A stretch of DNA of 64,000 bases from Janthinobacterium silvisoli (GCF_014200725.1 NZ_JACHCL010000001.1:558001-622000); one strand, 5' to 3'. Positions 18,135 to 27,449 are shown, counted from the first letter of the stretch. Numbers and translations: made by a program. Notes: a model not told the origin generated them from the sequence alone.

Positions 18135-19015
18135 CTCATCGCCTTTGCGCTGCGCGTTTCCAGGTACATCAGCGGCACCAGCACGGCCACGATGGTGGCC
18201 AGCATCATCATTGCCGATGCCGAGCCCAGGCCCAGCTGGCCACGGGTGAAGGAAAACTGGTACATGAAGATGGCGGGTACGGAAGACGAATTGCCAGGTC
18301 CGCCGGCCGTCAGTGCAATGACCAGGTCAAAACTCTTGATGGCGATATGCGCCAGGATCAGCAGCACGCTGAAGAACACGGGCCGCATGGCCGGAATCAC
18401 GATGCGCCAGTAAATGGTCGGCAGGGAGGCGCCATCGACTTGCGCCGCCTTGATGATTTCATCGTCGATGCCGCGCAGACCGGCCAGGAACAGCGCCATC
18501 ACGAAGCCCGACGATTGCCACACGCCGGCGATCACCACCGTGTAGATGGCCATGTCGGAGTTGACCAGCCAGTCGAAGGTGAATGACGTCCAGCCCCAGT
18601 CGTGCATGACTTTTTCCAGACCCAGGCTGGGGTTCAGCATCCACTTCCAGGCAGTACCGGTAACGATGAAGGACAGCGCCATCGGGTACAGATAGATGGC
18701 GCGCAGCGCGCCTTCGGCGCGGATTTTCTGGTCCAGCAGGATGGCCAGGAACAGGCCAATCACGATGCTGCAACCGATGAACAGGAAACCGAAAATGCCC
18801 AGGTTCTTGAGCGAGGTCCACCAGCGCTCATTGCCGAACAGTTCGTAGTATTGCACCAGGCCGGCGAACTCGTAGTTCGGCAGCAGCCGCGATTCGGTCA
18901 GCGATAGCCAACCGGTCAAAATAATGAAACCATAGACGAATATGAGGCTGGCGATGAGCGTCGGGCCCAGCACCATCTGTGGTATCCATCGGTCAAAATG
19001 CTTGCGTAGGGACAT
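18131..19015 (-). CDS. Carbohydrate ABC transporter permease (MalF/GtsB type)
   Basis: A 294-residue partner permease with six hydrophobic segments and an EAA loop near residues 180-205 (LRGIDDEIIKAAQVDGASLPTIYWRIVIP). Its short periplasmic regions suit a monosaccharide CUT1 system rather than the larger MalF. The start lies 108 bp after the binding-protein gene, and the stop overlaps the next permease by 4 bp. Confidence 0.9.
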   Translation of the reverse strand: MSLRKHFDRWIPQMVLGPTLIASLIFVYGFIILTGWLSLTESRLLPNYEFAGLVQYYELFGNERWWTSLKNLGIFGFLFIGCSIVIGLFLAILLDQKIRAEGALRAIYLYPMALSFIVTGTAWKWMLNPSLGLEKVMHDWGWTSFTFDWLVNSDMAIYTVVIAGVWQSSGFVMALFLAGLRGIDDEIIKAAQVDGASLPTIYWRIVIPAMRPVFFSVLLILAHIAIKSFDLVIALTAGGPGNSSSVPAIFMYQFSFTRGQLGLGSASAMMMLATIVAVLVPLMYLETRSAKAMR

Positions 19016-19123
19016 AAGACAGCCGTAGAAGTAGAACTGCGTGTGGCTATCGCGCTGGCAGGCGCCGGGCGATAGCCTGCGGTGATGCAGAAAGCGCCGG
19101 CGGTGAGGCCGGCGCCGTCGTGA

Positions 19124-20377
19124 TTACTTCACTTTTGCCGCTTTGGCCAGCTCGGCAACCGCGTCTTTCGAGCTCATGTTGGTGTTCATGAACTTGGCGA
19201 TCACGTCAAAGATCGCGCCCTGGGTTGCCGATGGCAAAGCCATGCCGTGGGCAAACGATGGCACCAGCGCGCCAGTCTTGTTGGTCGCGTCCATGTCGTC
19301 CATCGACTTGATGGCGCAAGCATCGAACTTGTCACGCGACACACCCGAACGCACAGGGATGGAACCCTTGTTCAAGTTGAAGATCGACTGGAACTTCGGA
19401 TTCATGATGGCGTTGGCCAGGGCGATCTGCCCTTTCTTCGCATTCGCATCCTTTTGCGTGAACATGGCAAACGAATCGATGTTGAAGGTGTAGGCTTTGT
19501 CGGTACCTGGTGCGGCGACGCACTGGTAATCCTTGCCCGGTACTTTGCCAGCGGCAGTGAACTCGCCCTTGGCCCAGTCGCCCATGAACTGGAAAGCTGC
19601 CTTGTTGTTGATGACCATGGCGGTGGCCAGGTTCCAGTCGCGGCCTGGTGCATCCTTGTCGATGTAGGTCTTGACTTTGCCCAGGGTGTCGAACACCTTG
19701 ATCATGGTCGGGCCGGTCAGTTCTTTCTGGTCCAGCTTGAGGATGGCTTTTTTGTAGAATTCGGTGCCGCCCACGCCCAGCGCGACCGATTCAAACACGG
19801 TGGCGTCCTGCCATGGCTGGCCACCGTGCGCAATCGCGATGGCGCCCGATTTCTTGACCTTGTCAGCCGCTTCGAAGAAGGCTGGCCAGGTGGTTGGAAT
19901 CGTGGTGACGCCAGCTTTTTTCAGCACTTCCGGGTTGACCCACATCCAGTTGACGCGGTGGACGTTGACCGGCGCGGCGACGTAATGGCCTTTGTATTTC
20001 ATGATGTCGGCGACTACTTTCGGCAGCACGGCATCCCATTTGCCTGGAATGGCGGCGTCGTCGATATTGGCCAGCACGCCTTCAGCGCCCCATTCCTGGA
20101 TCGATGGGCCCTTGATCTGGGCGGCGGTCGGAGGATTGCCCGAAATGACGCGGGTTTTCAGTGCGGTCGCGGCGTTTTCGCCAGCGCCGCCAGCCACGGC
20201 GAAGTCTTTCCAGCCAAAGCCGCTTTCCTTGACGATCTGTTGCAATTGACCCACGGACTTGGCTTCGCCGCCCGAGGTCCAGTAGTGCAGCACTTCGACG
20301 TCGGTCGCAAAAGCGTTACCGGCGAACGCCAGGGTTGTCAGTGCTGCCAGTTGGGTGATCTTGAATTTCAGTTTCAT
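19124..20377 (-). CDS. Glucose/mannose-type periplasmic binding protein (GtsA-like)
   Basis: About 417 residues; the signal peptide ends near GNAFA-TD. The mature N-terminus VEVLHYWTSGGEAKSVGQLQ and the AVAGGAGENAATALKTRV segment are characteristic of GtsA-type glucose-binding proteins of CUT1 systems in pseudomonads and relatives. I chose the ATG at 20377: AAGGA lies 9 bases upstream, while an in-frame GTG at 20383 is too close to it. It is downstream of a sugar porin and next to the glk-rpiR divergon, which supports glucose as the main ligand. Mannose is possible, given the isomerase/fructokinase pair at 30-32 kb. Confidence 0.88.
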   Translation of the reverse strand: MKLKFKITQLAALTTLAFAGNAFATDVEVLHYWTSGGEAKSVGQLQQIVKESGFGWKDFAVAGGAGENAATALKTRVISGNPPTAAQIKGPSIQEWGAEGVLANIDDAAIPGKWDAVLPKVVADIMKYKGHYVAAPVNVHRVNWMWVNPEVLKKAGVTTIPTTWPAFFEAADKVKKSGAIAIAHGGQPWQDATVFESVALGVGGTEFYKKAILKLDQKELTGPTMIKVFDTLGKVKTYIDKDAPGRDWNLATAMVINNKAAFQFMGDWAKGEFTAAGKVPGKDYQCVAAPGTDKAYTFNIDSFAMFTQKDANAKKGQIALANAIMNPKFQSIFNLNKGSIPVRSGVSRDKFDACAIKSMDDMDATNKTGALVPSFAHGMALPSATQGAIFDVIAKFMNTNMSSKDAVAELAKAAKVK

Positions 20378-20471
20378 CTCCACATATCCTTTTTTTGATC
20401 AAGCTTTTAGGGGCTTCGGCACAGCAGGCCGAACAAGGTGAAAAATGCGCCTGTATCGGCGCTCTTGCGCA

Positions 20472-20495
20472 CCTGCCCGTACACAAACGGGCAGG
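20472..20495 (-). promoter_or_regulatory. Intercistronic hairpin upstream of the binding-protein gene
   Basis: CCTGCCCGT (20472-20480) pairs with ACGGGCAGG (20487-20495) around a 6-base loop, with further imperfect pairing outside. It has no T-run. It lies between the porin terminator and the binding-protein start and could act as a 5' stabiliser or attenuator; this is inferred. Confidence 0.4.
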
Positions 20496-20566
20496 CGCAT
20501 CAGTCGACAGTCGGCGCCGCAATCCATGACAGAGTTGCATAATAAATCATATGGTGGAGCGACGCC

Positions 20567-20591
20567 AAAAAGCGCATCCATCGGGATGCGC
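20567..20591 (-). terminator. Intrinsic terminator after the sugar porin gene
   Basis: Read on the minus strand: GCGCATCC, loop CGAT, GGATGCGC, then T5. It begins 8 bp after the porin stop, so porin and transporter messages are at least partly separate. Confidence 0.82.
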
Positions 20592-20599
20592 CGGGGTAC

Positions 20600-21907
20600 T
20601 TAGAACCAGGTCTCGACCTGGAAGCCGTACGAGGTGCCGCTGGTATTGTTGTTATACACAGGACCCGAATTGTTGTTGGCATTGACCGAAGCGGTCGCTG
20701 CATCGTTCCATTTGCCGTAGGTGACAAAGGCGCGCAATTCAGGACGCGACCACAGGCCAGGACCTGCCGACAGCGTCGGTGCAAAGGTGATTTTGGTCAG
20801 GCGCTTGGCCGGGCCGTTCTCTTGCGTGACGCGGTCCGTACCCAGTTCGGCCACCAGCTTGAAGTTGTTGGTCAGTGCGTAGACAGGGCGCACACCAACC
20901 GTGGTCCAGACGGAAGAACCGGTCGCGTTCGATTGGTCTTTTTGCCACAGGGCCACGAATTCCATGCCGAAATTCCACAGTGGCTGGATCGCCATATCAT
21001 TGAACACACGCGTGCGTTTCACGTCGGAGCCGAACAGGGTGCTGCCCGATGCGCCGAACTGGCCGTTGCTGGCGCCGCCGATACCAGGACCGACGCCGTA
21101 TTGCACGCCGAAGGTGTTACCGCCGCCCCAGACTTTCGATTGACGGTGGAAGGCCGACAATTGCCAGCCATTGTGGCGCTCGCCCAGGCCATCGTTGTTT
21201 TTACCCTGGCCGCTGATGAAGGTGCCGGCGATATCGAGCGTACCGTTCACGTTCACAGGAATTTCACCGTAGATCAAGTTCTGGCGTACGGCCGACTGCG
21301 TGCTGACGGTGGTCTTGTTCGTGACCGGGTCGGTGAAGGTGTTGGTGACGTCGTTGTCCTTGAAGAAGGCATAGGACAGCTTGCCTGGGCCAAAGTTGCC
21401 GATACGATCCAGACCGGCACCAGTACCGTTCATGTTGATGTACTGCGTATCGAGCATATGGATGTCAGGACGGTAGTAGAAACGTTTACCGACCCAAGCC
21501 GTGCCGCCAGCGAGCGCATCGAGGCCTTGTGCTTCGACGTAGGCCTTGACGATGCCGACCTTGCGGTCGCCGAAGTCCGACGTAGGAGCAAAAGCGTTGA
21601 CCCACAAGGTGGCCATATAGGTCACGTTGTCTGACTTGGCGATGGCTTTGGTGTAACCGAATTCCGTGTAGGCATCGCACTCATTGCCGAGGCGATATTT
21701 CGTGGTGTTGCCGCCCAGACCGTAGCAGCTTTGTGGGCCGCCGCCGTCAGCGGTCGTGCTGCCGGCGCCCGCGCGCAGGTAGCCGTGGAAACCTTCTGAG
21801 TCACTTGGGAACATGGGGTCGGCAGCAACGGTACCGCTGGCGATAGCTAAAACGATGGCAGCAGGCAGCGATTTCAATGCGGCCTTCAACATGGTGCGAT
21901 GCAGCAT
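20600..21907 (-). CDS. LamB-type outer-membrane carbohydrate porin
   Basis: A 435-residue maltoporin-family channel. The signal peptide ends near GTVAA-DP, then the mature N-terminus has the LamB-like GFHGYLRAGAGS motif followed by a Cys pair typical of the family (QSCYGLGGN and GNECDAY). The C-terminus ends in Phe (YGFQVETWF), as outer-membrane beta-barrels require. A GAGGAG site precedes the ATG. It is first in the sugar-uptake group, divergent from glk-rpiR, so it should pass glucose or oligosaccharides to the Gts transporter. Confidence 0.87.
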   Translation of the reverse strand: MLHRTMLKAALKSLPAAIVLAIASGTVAADPMFPSDSEGFHGYLRAGAGSTTADGGGPQSCYGLGGNTTKYRLGNECDAYTEFGYTKAIAKSDNVTYMATLWVNAFAPTSDFGDRKVGIVKAYVEAQGLDALAGGTAWVGKRFYYRPDIHMLDTQYINMNGTGAGLDRIGNFGPGKLSYAFFKDNDVTNTFTDPVTNKTTVSTQSAVRQNLIYGEIPVNVNGTLDIAGTFISGQGKNNDGLGERHNGWQLSAFHRQSKVWGGGNTFGVQYGVGPGIGGASNGQFGASGSTLFGSDVKRTRVFNDMAIQPLWNFGMEFVALWQKDQSNATGSSVWTTVGVRPVYALTNNFKLVAELGTDRVTQENGPAKRLTKITFAPTLSAGPGLWSRPELRAFVTYGKWNDAATASVNANNNSGPVYNNNTSGTSYGFQVETWF

Positions 21908-22230
21908 GGTAAGTCTCCTCAGTAATTTATTTTTTATCTAGTAATTCGTGGCCGAATTTACTGGCCAGAATTCTTTCCAGCAGGGACATAGTAACTATAC
22001 TACGAACAAATATCAACATATTATGTTGTAATCCTACGACTACTCTGAGACACTTTATTTGCCTGTTCTTTTTTCATGGAACAGGCATCCATCCACACCA
22101 TCGGTCGGTCTGAAACAGGGAGGTGAATTTTTGGCACGCTTACCGTATACGAATTAAAATCCTTGGTTTTCGCCCATAACGACAGTTGCGCCGCAACGAC
22201 GGCGCACGCATATGAGACAACAGCTACGCC
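21908..22230. promoter_or_regulatory. Divergent porin / glk-rpiR control region with two inverted repeats
   Basis: This 323-bp gap holds no gene. Two inverted repeats stand out: TAGTA-ACTA-TACTA (21989-22002) and CAACAT-ATT-ATGTTG (22014-22028), about 25 bp apart centre to centre. The TAGT...ACTA pattern resembles the operators of HexR, an RpiR-family sensor of 2-keto-3-deoxy-6-phosphogluconate. The RpiR half of the adjacent fusion protein is therefore a candidate to bind here. The rest of the gap is AT-rich promoter-like sequence without a pattern I can name. Confidence 0.45.
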
Positions 22231-24144
22231 ATGAGAATTGATGAAAAAATAGAGATACCGGGCAGCGACCCGGCCGAACGCTTCAGCGATGGGCCGCGTC
22301 TGCTGGCCGATATCGGCGGCACCAATGCCCGCTTCGTACTCGAAACACGGCAGGGCCATCTGGAAGCGGTGGCCGTGCTGCCCTGCGACGATTACGCCTC
22401 GCTGCTCGACGCCATCAATGCCTATATGATGAGCGCCGAGGCGCGCGCTGCCGGTTCGGCGCGCGTGCGCCATGCCGCCATCGCGATTGCCAATCCGATC
22501 GACGATGACACCATCCGCATGATGAACCACCACTGGTTCTTCTCGATCGAGGCAATGCGCGCCGCGCTGGGCCTCGACACGCTGCTGGTGGTCAATGACT
22601 TCACGGCGCTGGCCATGGCCCTGCCCTATCTGCGCGCCGACCAGCGCCTGCAGATCGGCGGCGGCATGGCCCGCGCCGACAGCGTGATCGGCTTGCTCGG
22701 CTCGGGCACGGGCCTGGGCGTATCGGGCATGATCCCCGCAGAAGACCGCTGGATCGCGCTCGGTAGCGAAGGTGGCCATGTCAGCTTCGCGCCCTGCGAC
22801 CAGCGCGAGATGGATGTGCTGTCGTATGCCTGGCGCGAATTGCCGCATGTTTCGGCCGAACGCTTAGCTTCAGGCCGCGGCCTGGAACTGATCTACCGCG
22901 CCCTGTCCGAACGGGCCGGCCGGCACGACGTGCAGCCGCTGCCGGCCGCCGAAATCACCAGCCGCGCCCTGAGTAATGAATGCGAAATCTGCCTGGAAGC
23001 GGTGGACTGCTTTTGCGCCATCCTCGGCTCCATCGCCGGCAACGTGGCCATGACCCTGGGTGCGCTGGGCGGCATCTATATCGGCGGCGGCATCGTGCCG
23101 CGCCTGGGGCCACTGTTTGAACAATCGCAGTTCCGCGCGCGCTTCGAACAGAAGGGCCGGCTGAACGAATACCTGGCGCAGATTCCCACCTTTCTGATCA
23201 CGGCCGAACTGCCGACTTTCCTCGGCATTGCCGCCATCCTGGCGCAAAAGCTCAAGCGCGCCAATTCCGGCTCGCCCGTGCTCGAATCGGTACGCCAGGC
23301 GCGCGGCCGCATGAGTCCATCGGAATGCAAGGTAGCCGACTGGGTACTGAAAGAACCGAACGCGATGCTGACCTTGCCGATTGCTGAAATCGCCCAGCGC
23401 GTAGGCGTCAGCCAGCCGACCGTGATGCGCTTTTGCCGTTCGATCGGCGTGCAGGGCCTGGCCGATTTCAAGCTCAAGCTGGCCTCGGGATTGACGGGCG
23501 GCGCCATCACGGTATCGCACTGCCATGTGGAGATATCGGACTCCGACGCCGAACTGGCGCGCAAGGTGCTGGGCAATAACGCCTCGGCCGCGCTGGGCCT
23601 GCGCGACATGCTCGACGTAAAGGCCCTGACGACCGCCATCGACCTCTTGCGCGGCGCGCAGCGCGTGGAATTGCTGGCCGTGGGCAGCGCCCGCGTGGTG
23701 GCCGACGACATGCAGCAAAAGCTGCTCAATCTGGGCATCATCAGCAGCTTTTTTACCGACCAGCAAGCGCAGGAAATGAGCGCCGCCATGCTCAAGCCGG
23801 GCGATGTGGCACTGGTCATCTCACGCTCGGGCAGCCTGCCCGACCTGCTGCGCACGGTGAAGGTGGCGCAAGCCTGCGGCGCCAGCATACTGGCCATTAC
23901 GGCCAGCGGTTCACCATTGGCCAAGCTGGCCGACGTGCTGCTGACACTGAACCATCCGGAAGGCAATCTGAATTTCGTGCCGATGATCGTGCGCCTGCTG
24001 CAGCTGATGATGCTCGATATCCTGTCGGTGGGACTGGCGCGGCGCGATACGGCCCAGCGCACCAGCGCCACCCAGCTGGAAGAAGGCCAGTTGCACGGCA
24101 TGCGCATCAGCGGCAAGCTGAAATTCGGCGGCCACCTCGAATAA
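22231..24144 (+). CDS. glk: Bifunctional glucokinase / RpiR-family regulator
   Basis: A 637-residue fusion. Residues about 22-335 are a bacterial glucokinase: LLADIGGTNARF (ATP-binding), VVNDFTALAMALP (catalytic Asp), LGSGTGLGVSG and ALGSEGGHVSF. Residues about 345-425 are an RpiR HTH (IAEIAQRVGVSQPTVMRFCRSIGVQGL), and about 465-600 an SIS domain (RVELLAVGSARVVADDM, ALVISRSGSLPDLLRT). This architecture is known from Burkholderia and relatives, where it is annotated as bifunctional Glk. It should make glucose-6-phosphate and also regulate sugar genes through the SIS ligand. It is divergent from the porin and 1 bp before the LacI gene. Confidence 0.92.
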   Translation: MRIDEKIEIPGSDPAERFSDGPRLLADIGGTNARFVLETRQGHLEAVAVLPCDDYASLLDAINAYMMSAEARAAGSARVRHAAIAIANPIDDDTIRMMNHHWFFSIEAMRAALGLDTLLVVNDFTALAMALPYLRADQRLQIGGGMARADSVIGLLGSGTGLGVSGMIPAEDRWIALGSEGGHVSFAPCDQREMDVLSYAWRELPHVSAERLASGRGLELIYRALSERAGRHDVQPLPAAEITSRALSNECEICLEAVDCFCAILGSIAGNVAMTLGALGGIYIGGGIVPRLGPLFEQSQFRARFEQKGRLNEYLAQIPTFLITAELPTFLGIAAILAQKLKRANSGSPVLESVRQARGRMSPSECKVADWVLKEPNAMLTLPIAEIAQRVGVSQPTVMRFCRSIGVQGLADFKLKLASGLTGGAITVSHCHVEISDSDAELARKVLGNNASAALGLRDMLDVKALTTAIDLLRGAQRVELLAVGSARVVADDMQQKLLNLGIISSFFTDQQAQEMSAAMLKPGDVALVISRSGSLPDLLRTVKVAQACGASILAITASGSPLAKLADVLLTLNHPEGNLNFVPMIVRLLQLMMLDILSVGLARRDTAQRTSATQLEEGQLHGMRISGKLKFGGHLE

Positions 24145-24145
24145 G

Positions 24146-25195
24146 ATGAGCGCCTCCACTCCTCCGCGCCCCGATGCTGCCGGTGACGCCACCGTGCACG
24201 ACGTGGCGCGCATGGCTGGCGTGTCAGCCATGACGGTGTCGCGCGTAATCAATGGGCGCGCCAGCGTCAGCGCCGTGACACGCAACAAGGTGGAAGCAGC
24301 GATCACCGCGCTGCGCTACCAGCCCAACCTGGCGGCCCGGGCGGCCCGCACCGGCACCTTGCGCATCGGCCTTTTATACAGCAACCCCAGCGCCGCCTTT
24401 CTCAGCGAATTTCTGGTCGGCGCCATGGATCAATGCCGCCAGGGCGGCGGCCAACTGCTGCTGGAGCGCTGCGACGACCTGGCCAGCCAGCGCAGCGCCA
24501 TCGCCTGCCTGGTGGAAGCGGGCGTGGACGGTATCCTGGTACCGCCGCCGCTATGCGATTCGACCGAAGTGCTGGCGCAATTGAACCAGATGGGCGTGCC
24601 GGCCATTGCGGTCGCGACCGCCCGCCCCGCGCCTGGCGTATCGGCCGTGCGCATCGACGATTACCAGGGCGCACTGGCCATGACACAATATCTGATCGCC
24701 CAGGGCCACCGCGACATCGGCTTTATCGAAGGCGATCCCGCACACACGCCGGCGCTGCTGCGACGCCAGGCCTTCGAAGACGCCATGCGCGACGCCGGGC
24801 TGAAAGTGGACGCCCGGCGCCTGGCGCAAGGCTATTTTACCTACCGTTCAGGGCTGGACGCGGCGCGTGAGCTGCTTGGCGCGGACACCCTGCCGACCGC
24901 CATCTTCGCCAGCAATGACGACATGGCGGCCGCCACCCTGGCCGTGGCGCACGGCATGGGACTGCAGGTGCCGCAACAATTAAGCGTTTGCGGCTTCGAC
25001 AACACACCCGTGGCCACCACCGTCTGGCCCGAACTGACCACCATCCACCAGCCGATCGCCGACATGGCGCGCGCCGCCGTGCAACTGGTAATCGATGAAA
25101 TACGCCAGCGCCGCGCAGGCGAAACAGCCGCCACCACCCATCAGCTGATGGAATTTACGCTGATGGTGCGCGCCTCGTCAGGCGTAGCCCCCTGA
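24146..25195 (+). CDS. LacI-family transcriptional regulator
   Basis: A 349-residue LacI/GalR regulator. The N-terminal HTH (VHDVARMAGVSAMTVSRVINGRASVS, about 17-42) and hinge helix (ALRYQPNLAARA) are followed by a periplasmic-binding-type effector domain (about 70-340) with FASNDDMAAA and VCGFDNTPVA. It starts 1 bp after the glk stop and is co-transcribed with it. Its effector is probably a sugar or sugar phosphate of this locus. The central CG of LacI-type operators is present in the 32520-32539 palindrome, which makes that operon a candidate target. Members of this subfamily include GntR-like gluconate repressors, but no direct evidence fixes the ligand. Confidence 0.87.
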   Translation: MSASTPPRPDAAGDATVHDVARMAGVSAMTVSRVINGRASVSAVTRNKVEAAITALRYQPNLAARAARTGTLRIGLLYSNPSAAFLSEFLVGAMDQCRQGGGQLLLERCDDLASQRSAIACLVEAGVDGILVPPPLCDSTEVLAQLNQMGVPAIAVATARPAPGVSAVRIDDYQGALAMTQYLIAQGHRDIGFIEGDPAHTPALLRRQAFEDAMRDAGLKVDARRLAQGYFTYRSGLDAARELLGADTLPTAIFASNDDMAAATLAVAHGMGLQVPQQLSVCGFDNTPVATTVWPELTTIHQPIADMARAAVQLVIDEIRQRRAGETAATTHQLMEFTLMVRASSGVAP

Positions 25196-25282
25196 CTTTG
25201 TCCCATGCGTGCGCCTGCGCACAGACCGCCACGGCCACAGGGCGCATGGTGAGTTCTTCAGCGAGCCGCGGAGATACACACC

Positions 25283-26326
25283 ATGCAATTTGCAATGATA
25301 GGCCTGGGGCGCATGGGCGCCAATATGCTGCGCCGCCTGTGCGCGGGCGGTCACGAATGTGTTGCCTATGATACGCACGCAGAAGCGCGGGCGGCCATCG
25401 CCGGACCCGGTGTCAGCACTGCGGCGACGCCTGAAGAGTTGATCGGCATGCTGGTGCAGCCGCGCGTGCTGTGGCTGATGGTGCCGGCAGGCGCGGTCGA
25501 TGCGGCGCTGGCCAGCTTGACACCGCTGCTGTCGCCCGGCGATATCATCATCGATGGCGGCAATTCCTACTACCGCGACGACATCCGCCGCGCCGCAGAA
25601 TTACGCCCGCGCCAGCTGCGCTACGTCGACGTCGGCACCAGCGGCGGCGTAGCCGGCTTTGAGCGTGGCTATTGTCTGATGATAGGCGGCGAAGCAGAGG
25701 TGGTTGATCACCTGAGACCACTGTTTGCCACCCTGGCTCCGGACAGCGCCTCCGCTCCGCGCACCCCGGGCCGGCGCGGCGCGACTGCCGGAGGCGCCGA
25801 ACAAGGCTATCTGCATTGCGGCCCGCACGGCGCTGGCCACTTCGTCAAGATGGTCCATAACGGTATCGAGTACGGCATCATGGGCGCTTTTGCCGAAGGC
25901 TTCAATATCCTGCGCCACGCCGACGCCGGCCTGCATCACGACAGTGCCCACGCCGATGCCGAAACGGCGCCGCTCGAGCATCCCGAGTTTTACCAATATA
26001 CGCTGGACTTGCCCGAGATCGCGGAACTGTGGCGGCGCGGCAGCGTCGTCAGTTCGTGGCTGCTGGACCTGGCCGCCGCCGCCCTGCTGCGCGATCCCTC
26101 ACTGGACGGTTATGCAGGCAGAGTCGCCGATTCCGGCGAAGGACGCTGGACCCTCAACGCCGCCATCGATGAAGCCGTGCCCGCCCCCATCCTGAGCGCT
26201 GCCCTGTTTGCACGCTTCGGCTCGCGCGGCCAGGCCGACTATGCCGACAAATTGCTGTCGGCCATGCGCCAGGGTTTCGGCGGCCACCTGGAACAGGGAG
26301 CAGCACCACCCAAGCGAAATACATGA
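25283..26326 (+). CDS. gnd: 6-phosphogluconate dehydrogenase, decarboxylating (short form)
   Basis: Converts 6-phosphogluconate to ribulose-5-phosphate and CO2 in the oxidative pentose phosphate pathway. The 347-residue protein belongs to the short, YqeC/Gnd2-type family (usually 300-350 residues) rather than the 470-residue GndA. Visible are GLGRMGANMLRRL (7-19), DGGNSYYRDD (near 92), DVGTSGGVAGFERGYCLMIGG (near 115) and the catalytic GHFVKMVHNGIEYG (near 190). A Pro/Arg-rich insert near 155-175 is common in this subfamily. The 87-bp gap to lacI holds a CCATGCG/CGCATGG outer stem with an inner GTGCGC/GCGCAC hairpin (25203-25249). Confidence 0.88.
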   Translation: MQFAMIGLGRMGANMLRRLCAGGHECVAYDTHAEARAAIAGPGVSTAATPEELIGMLVQPRVLWLMVPAGAVDAALASLTPLLSPGDIIIDGGNSYYRDDIRRAAELRPRQLRYVDVGTSGGVAGFERGYCLMIGGEAEVVDHLRPLFATLAPDSASAPRTPGRRGATAGGAEQGYLHCGPHGAGHFVKMVHNGIEYGIMGAFAEGFNILRHADAGLHHDSAHADAETAPLEHPEFYQYTLDLPEIAELWRRGSVVSSWLLDLAAAALLRDPSLDGYAGRVADSGEGRWTLNAAIDEAVPAPILSAALFARFGSRGQADYADKLLSAMRQGFGGHLEQGAAPPKRNT

Positions 26327-26371
26327 TCAATGGGCATGCGCAAGCGGCCCAACCAACAGGAGTACACCACC

Positions 26372-27445
26372 ATGAACGCAGCGATCAATTTGCATGAAAT
26401 GGGCCAGAGCCTGTGGCTGGACAACATCACGCGCGGCCTGCTCGACGACGGGACCCTGGAGCGCTACCGGCGCGAACTGGCCATTACCGGCCTGACCTCG
26501 AATCCCACGATTTACCAGCATGCGCTGGCCGATACGGCGTTCTACGATACGGCCATCGCTGACAATAATGAACAATCGGGCGAAGCGCTGTTCTTCGACC
26601 TGGCGCTAAACGACTTGCGCCGCGCCGCCGACCTGTTCCGCCCGGATTTCGACGCCAGCGACGGCGCCGATGGCTGGGTCTCGCTGGAAGTATCGCCAGT
26701 GCTGGTGCACGACGCGCAGGCAACGATACGCATCGCCGCCGAACTGCATGCCAAGGCCGACCGGCCCAACCTGTTCATCAAGATTCCCGGCACGCCGGCC
26801 GGCTTGCTGGCGATCGAAGAATCGATCTTTGCAGGCATCCCGGTCAACGTCACCTTGCTGTTTTCTTGCGCGCAGTACCAGGCTGCTGCCGAAGCGTATC
26901 TGCGTGGCGTCGAGCGCCGCCTCGAAGCGGGACTTGATCCGGCGATTGCTTCCGTGGCGTCACTGTTCGTCAGCCGCTGGGACGCGGCTGTGGCTGAAAA
27001 GGTACCGGCCGAATTGCGCAACCGCCTCGGCATCGCCGTTGCCCGGCGTACCTATCACGCCTACCGGGAATTGCTGGCCTCACGTCGCTGGCGCCATCTG
27101 GCCGAAACCGGTGCGCGGCCGCAGCGTTTGCTGTGGGCCTCGACCGGCACCAAGGATAAAAGCGCCTCCGACGTGCTGTACCTGCAGGCGCTGGCCGCAC
27201 CGAACACCATCAATACCATACCGGAAAAAACCCTGCTGGCCTTTGCCGACCATGGCGTCGTCAGCGGCAGCATGCCGGCCGATGGCGGCGACGCCGAGCA
27301 GACCCTGGCCGCCTTCGAAGCTGCCGGCATCGACCTCGATGCGCTGGCGCAGCAACTGCAGGACGATGGCGCCGAAGCGTTCGCCACCTCCTGGCACGCA
27401 TTACTGAAAGTACTCGATAGCAAGCGCAGCAAGATCAACAGGTAG
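26372..27445 (+). CDS. tal: Transaldolase
   Basis: Transfers dihydroxyacetone units between sedoheptulose-7-phosphate and glyceraldehyde-3-phosphate. About 357 residues from the ATG at 26372 (AGGAG upstream; the frame opens 14 codons earlier without a site). Motifs: LWLDNITRGLLDDGTL, GLTSNPTIY (near 45), FIKIPGT (near 135), IPVNVTLLFS (near 152) and WASTGTKDKSASD (near 255), the last bearing the Schiff-base Lys of this actinobacterial-like transaldolase group. It starts 45 bp after gnd, so the two are probably one operon, and it converges with tkt 4 bp away. Confidence 0.9.
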   Translation: MNAAINLHEMGQSLWLDNITRGLLDDGTLERYRRELAITGLTSNPTIYQHALADTAFYDTAIADNNEQSGEALFFDLALNDLRRAADLFRPDFDASDGADGWVSLEVSPVLVHDAQATIRIAAELHAKADRPNLFIKIPGTPAGLLAIEESIFAGIPVNVTLLFSCAQYQAAAEAYLRGVERRLEAGLDPAIASVASLFVSRWDAAVAEKVPAELRNRLGIAVARRTYHAYRELLASRRWRHLAETGARPQRLLWASTGTKDKSASDVLYLQALAAPNTINTIPEKTLLAFADHGVVSGSMPADGGDAEQTLAAFEAAGIDLDALAQQLQDDGAEAFATSWHALLKVLDSKRSKINR

Positions 27446-27449
27446 CAGA

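Noticed and set aside
19247..20398. Open plus-strand frame opposite the glucose-binding protein gene
   Set aside because: The binding protein is clear with a signal peptide; the plus frame is a shadow.
25203..25249. Terminator or riboswitch between lacI and gnd
   Set aside because: Stems can be drawn, but there is no T-run and no known riboswitch core; GC-rich sequence gives such stems easily.
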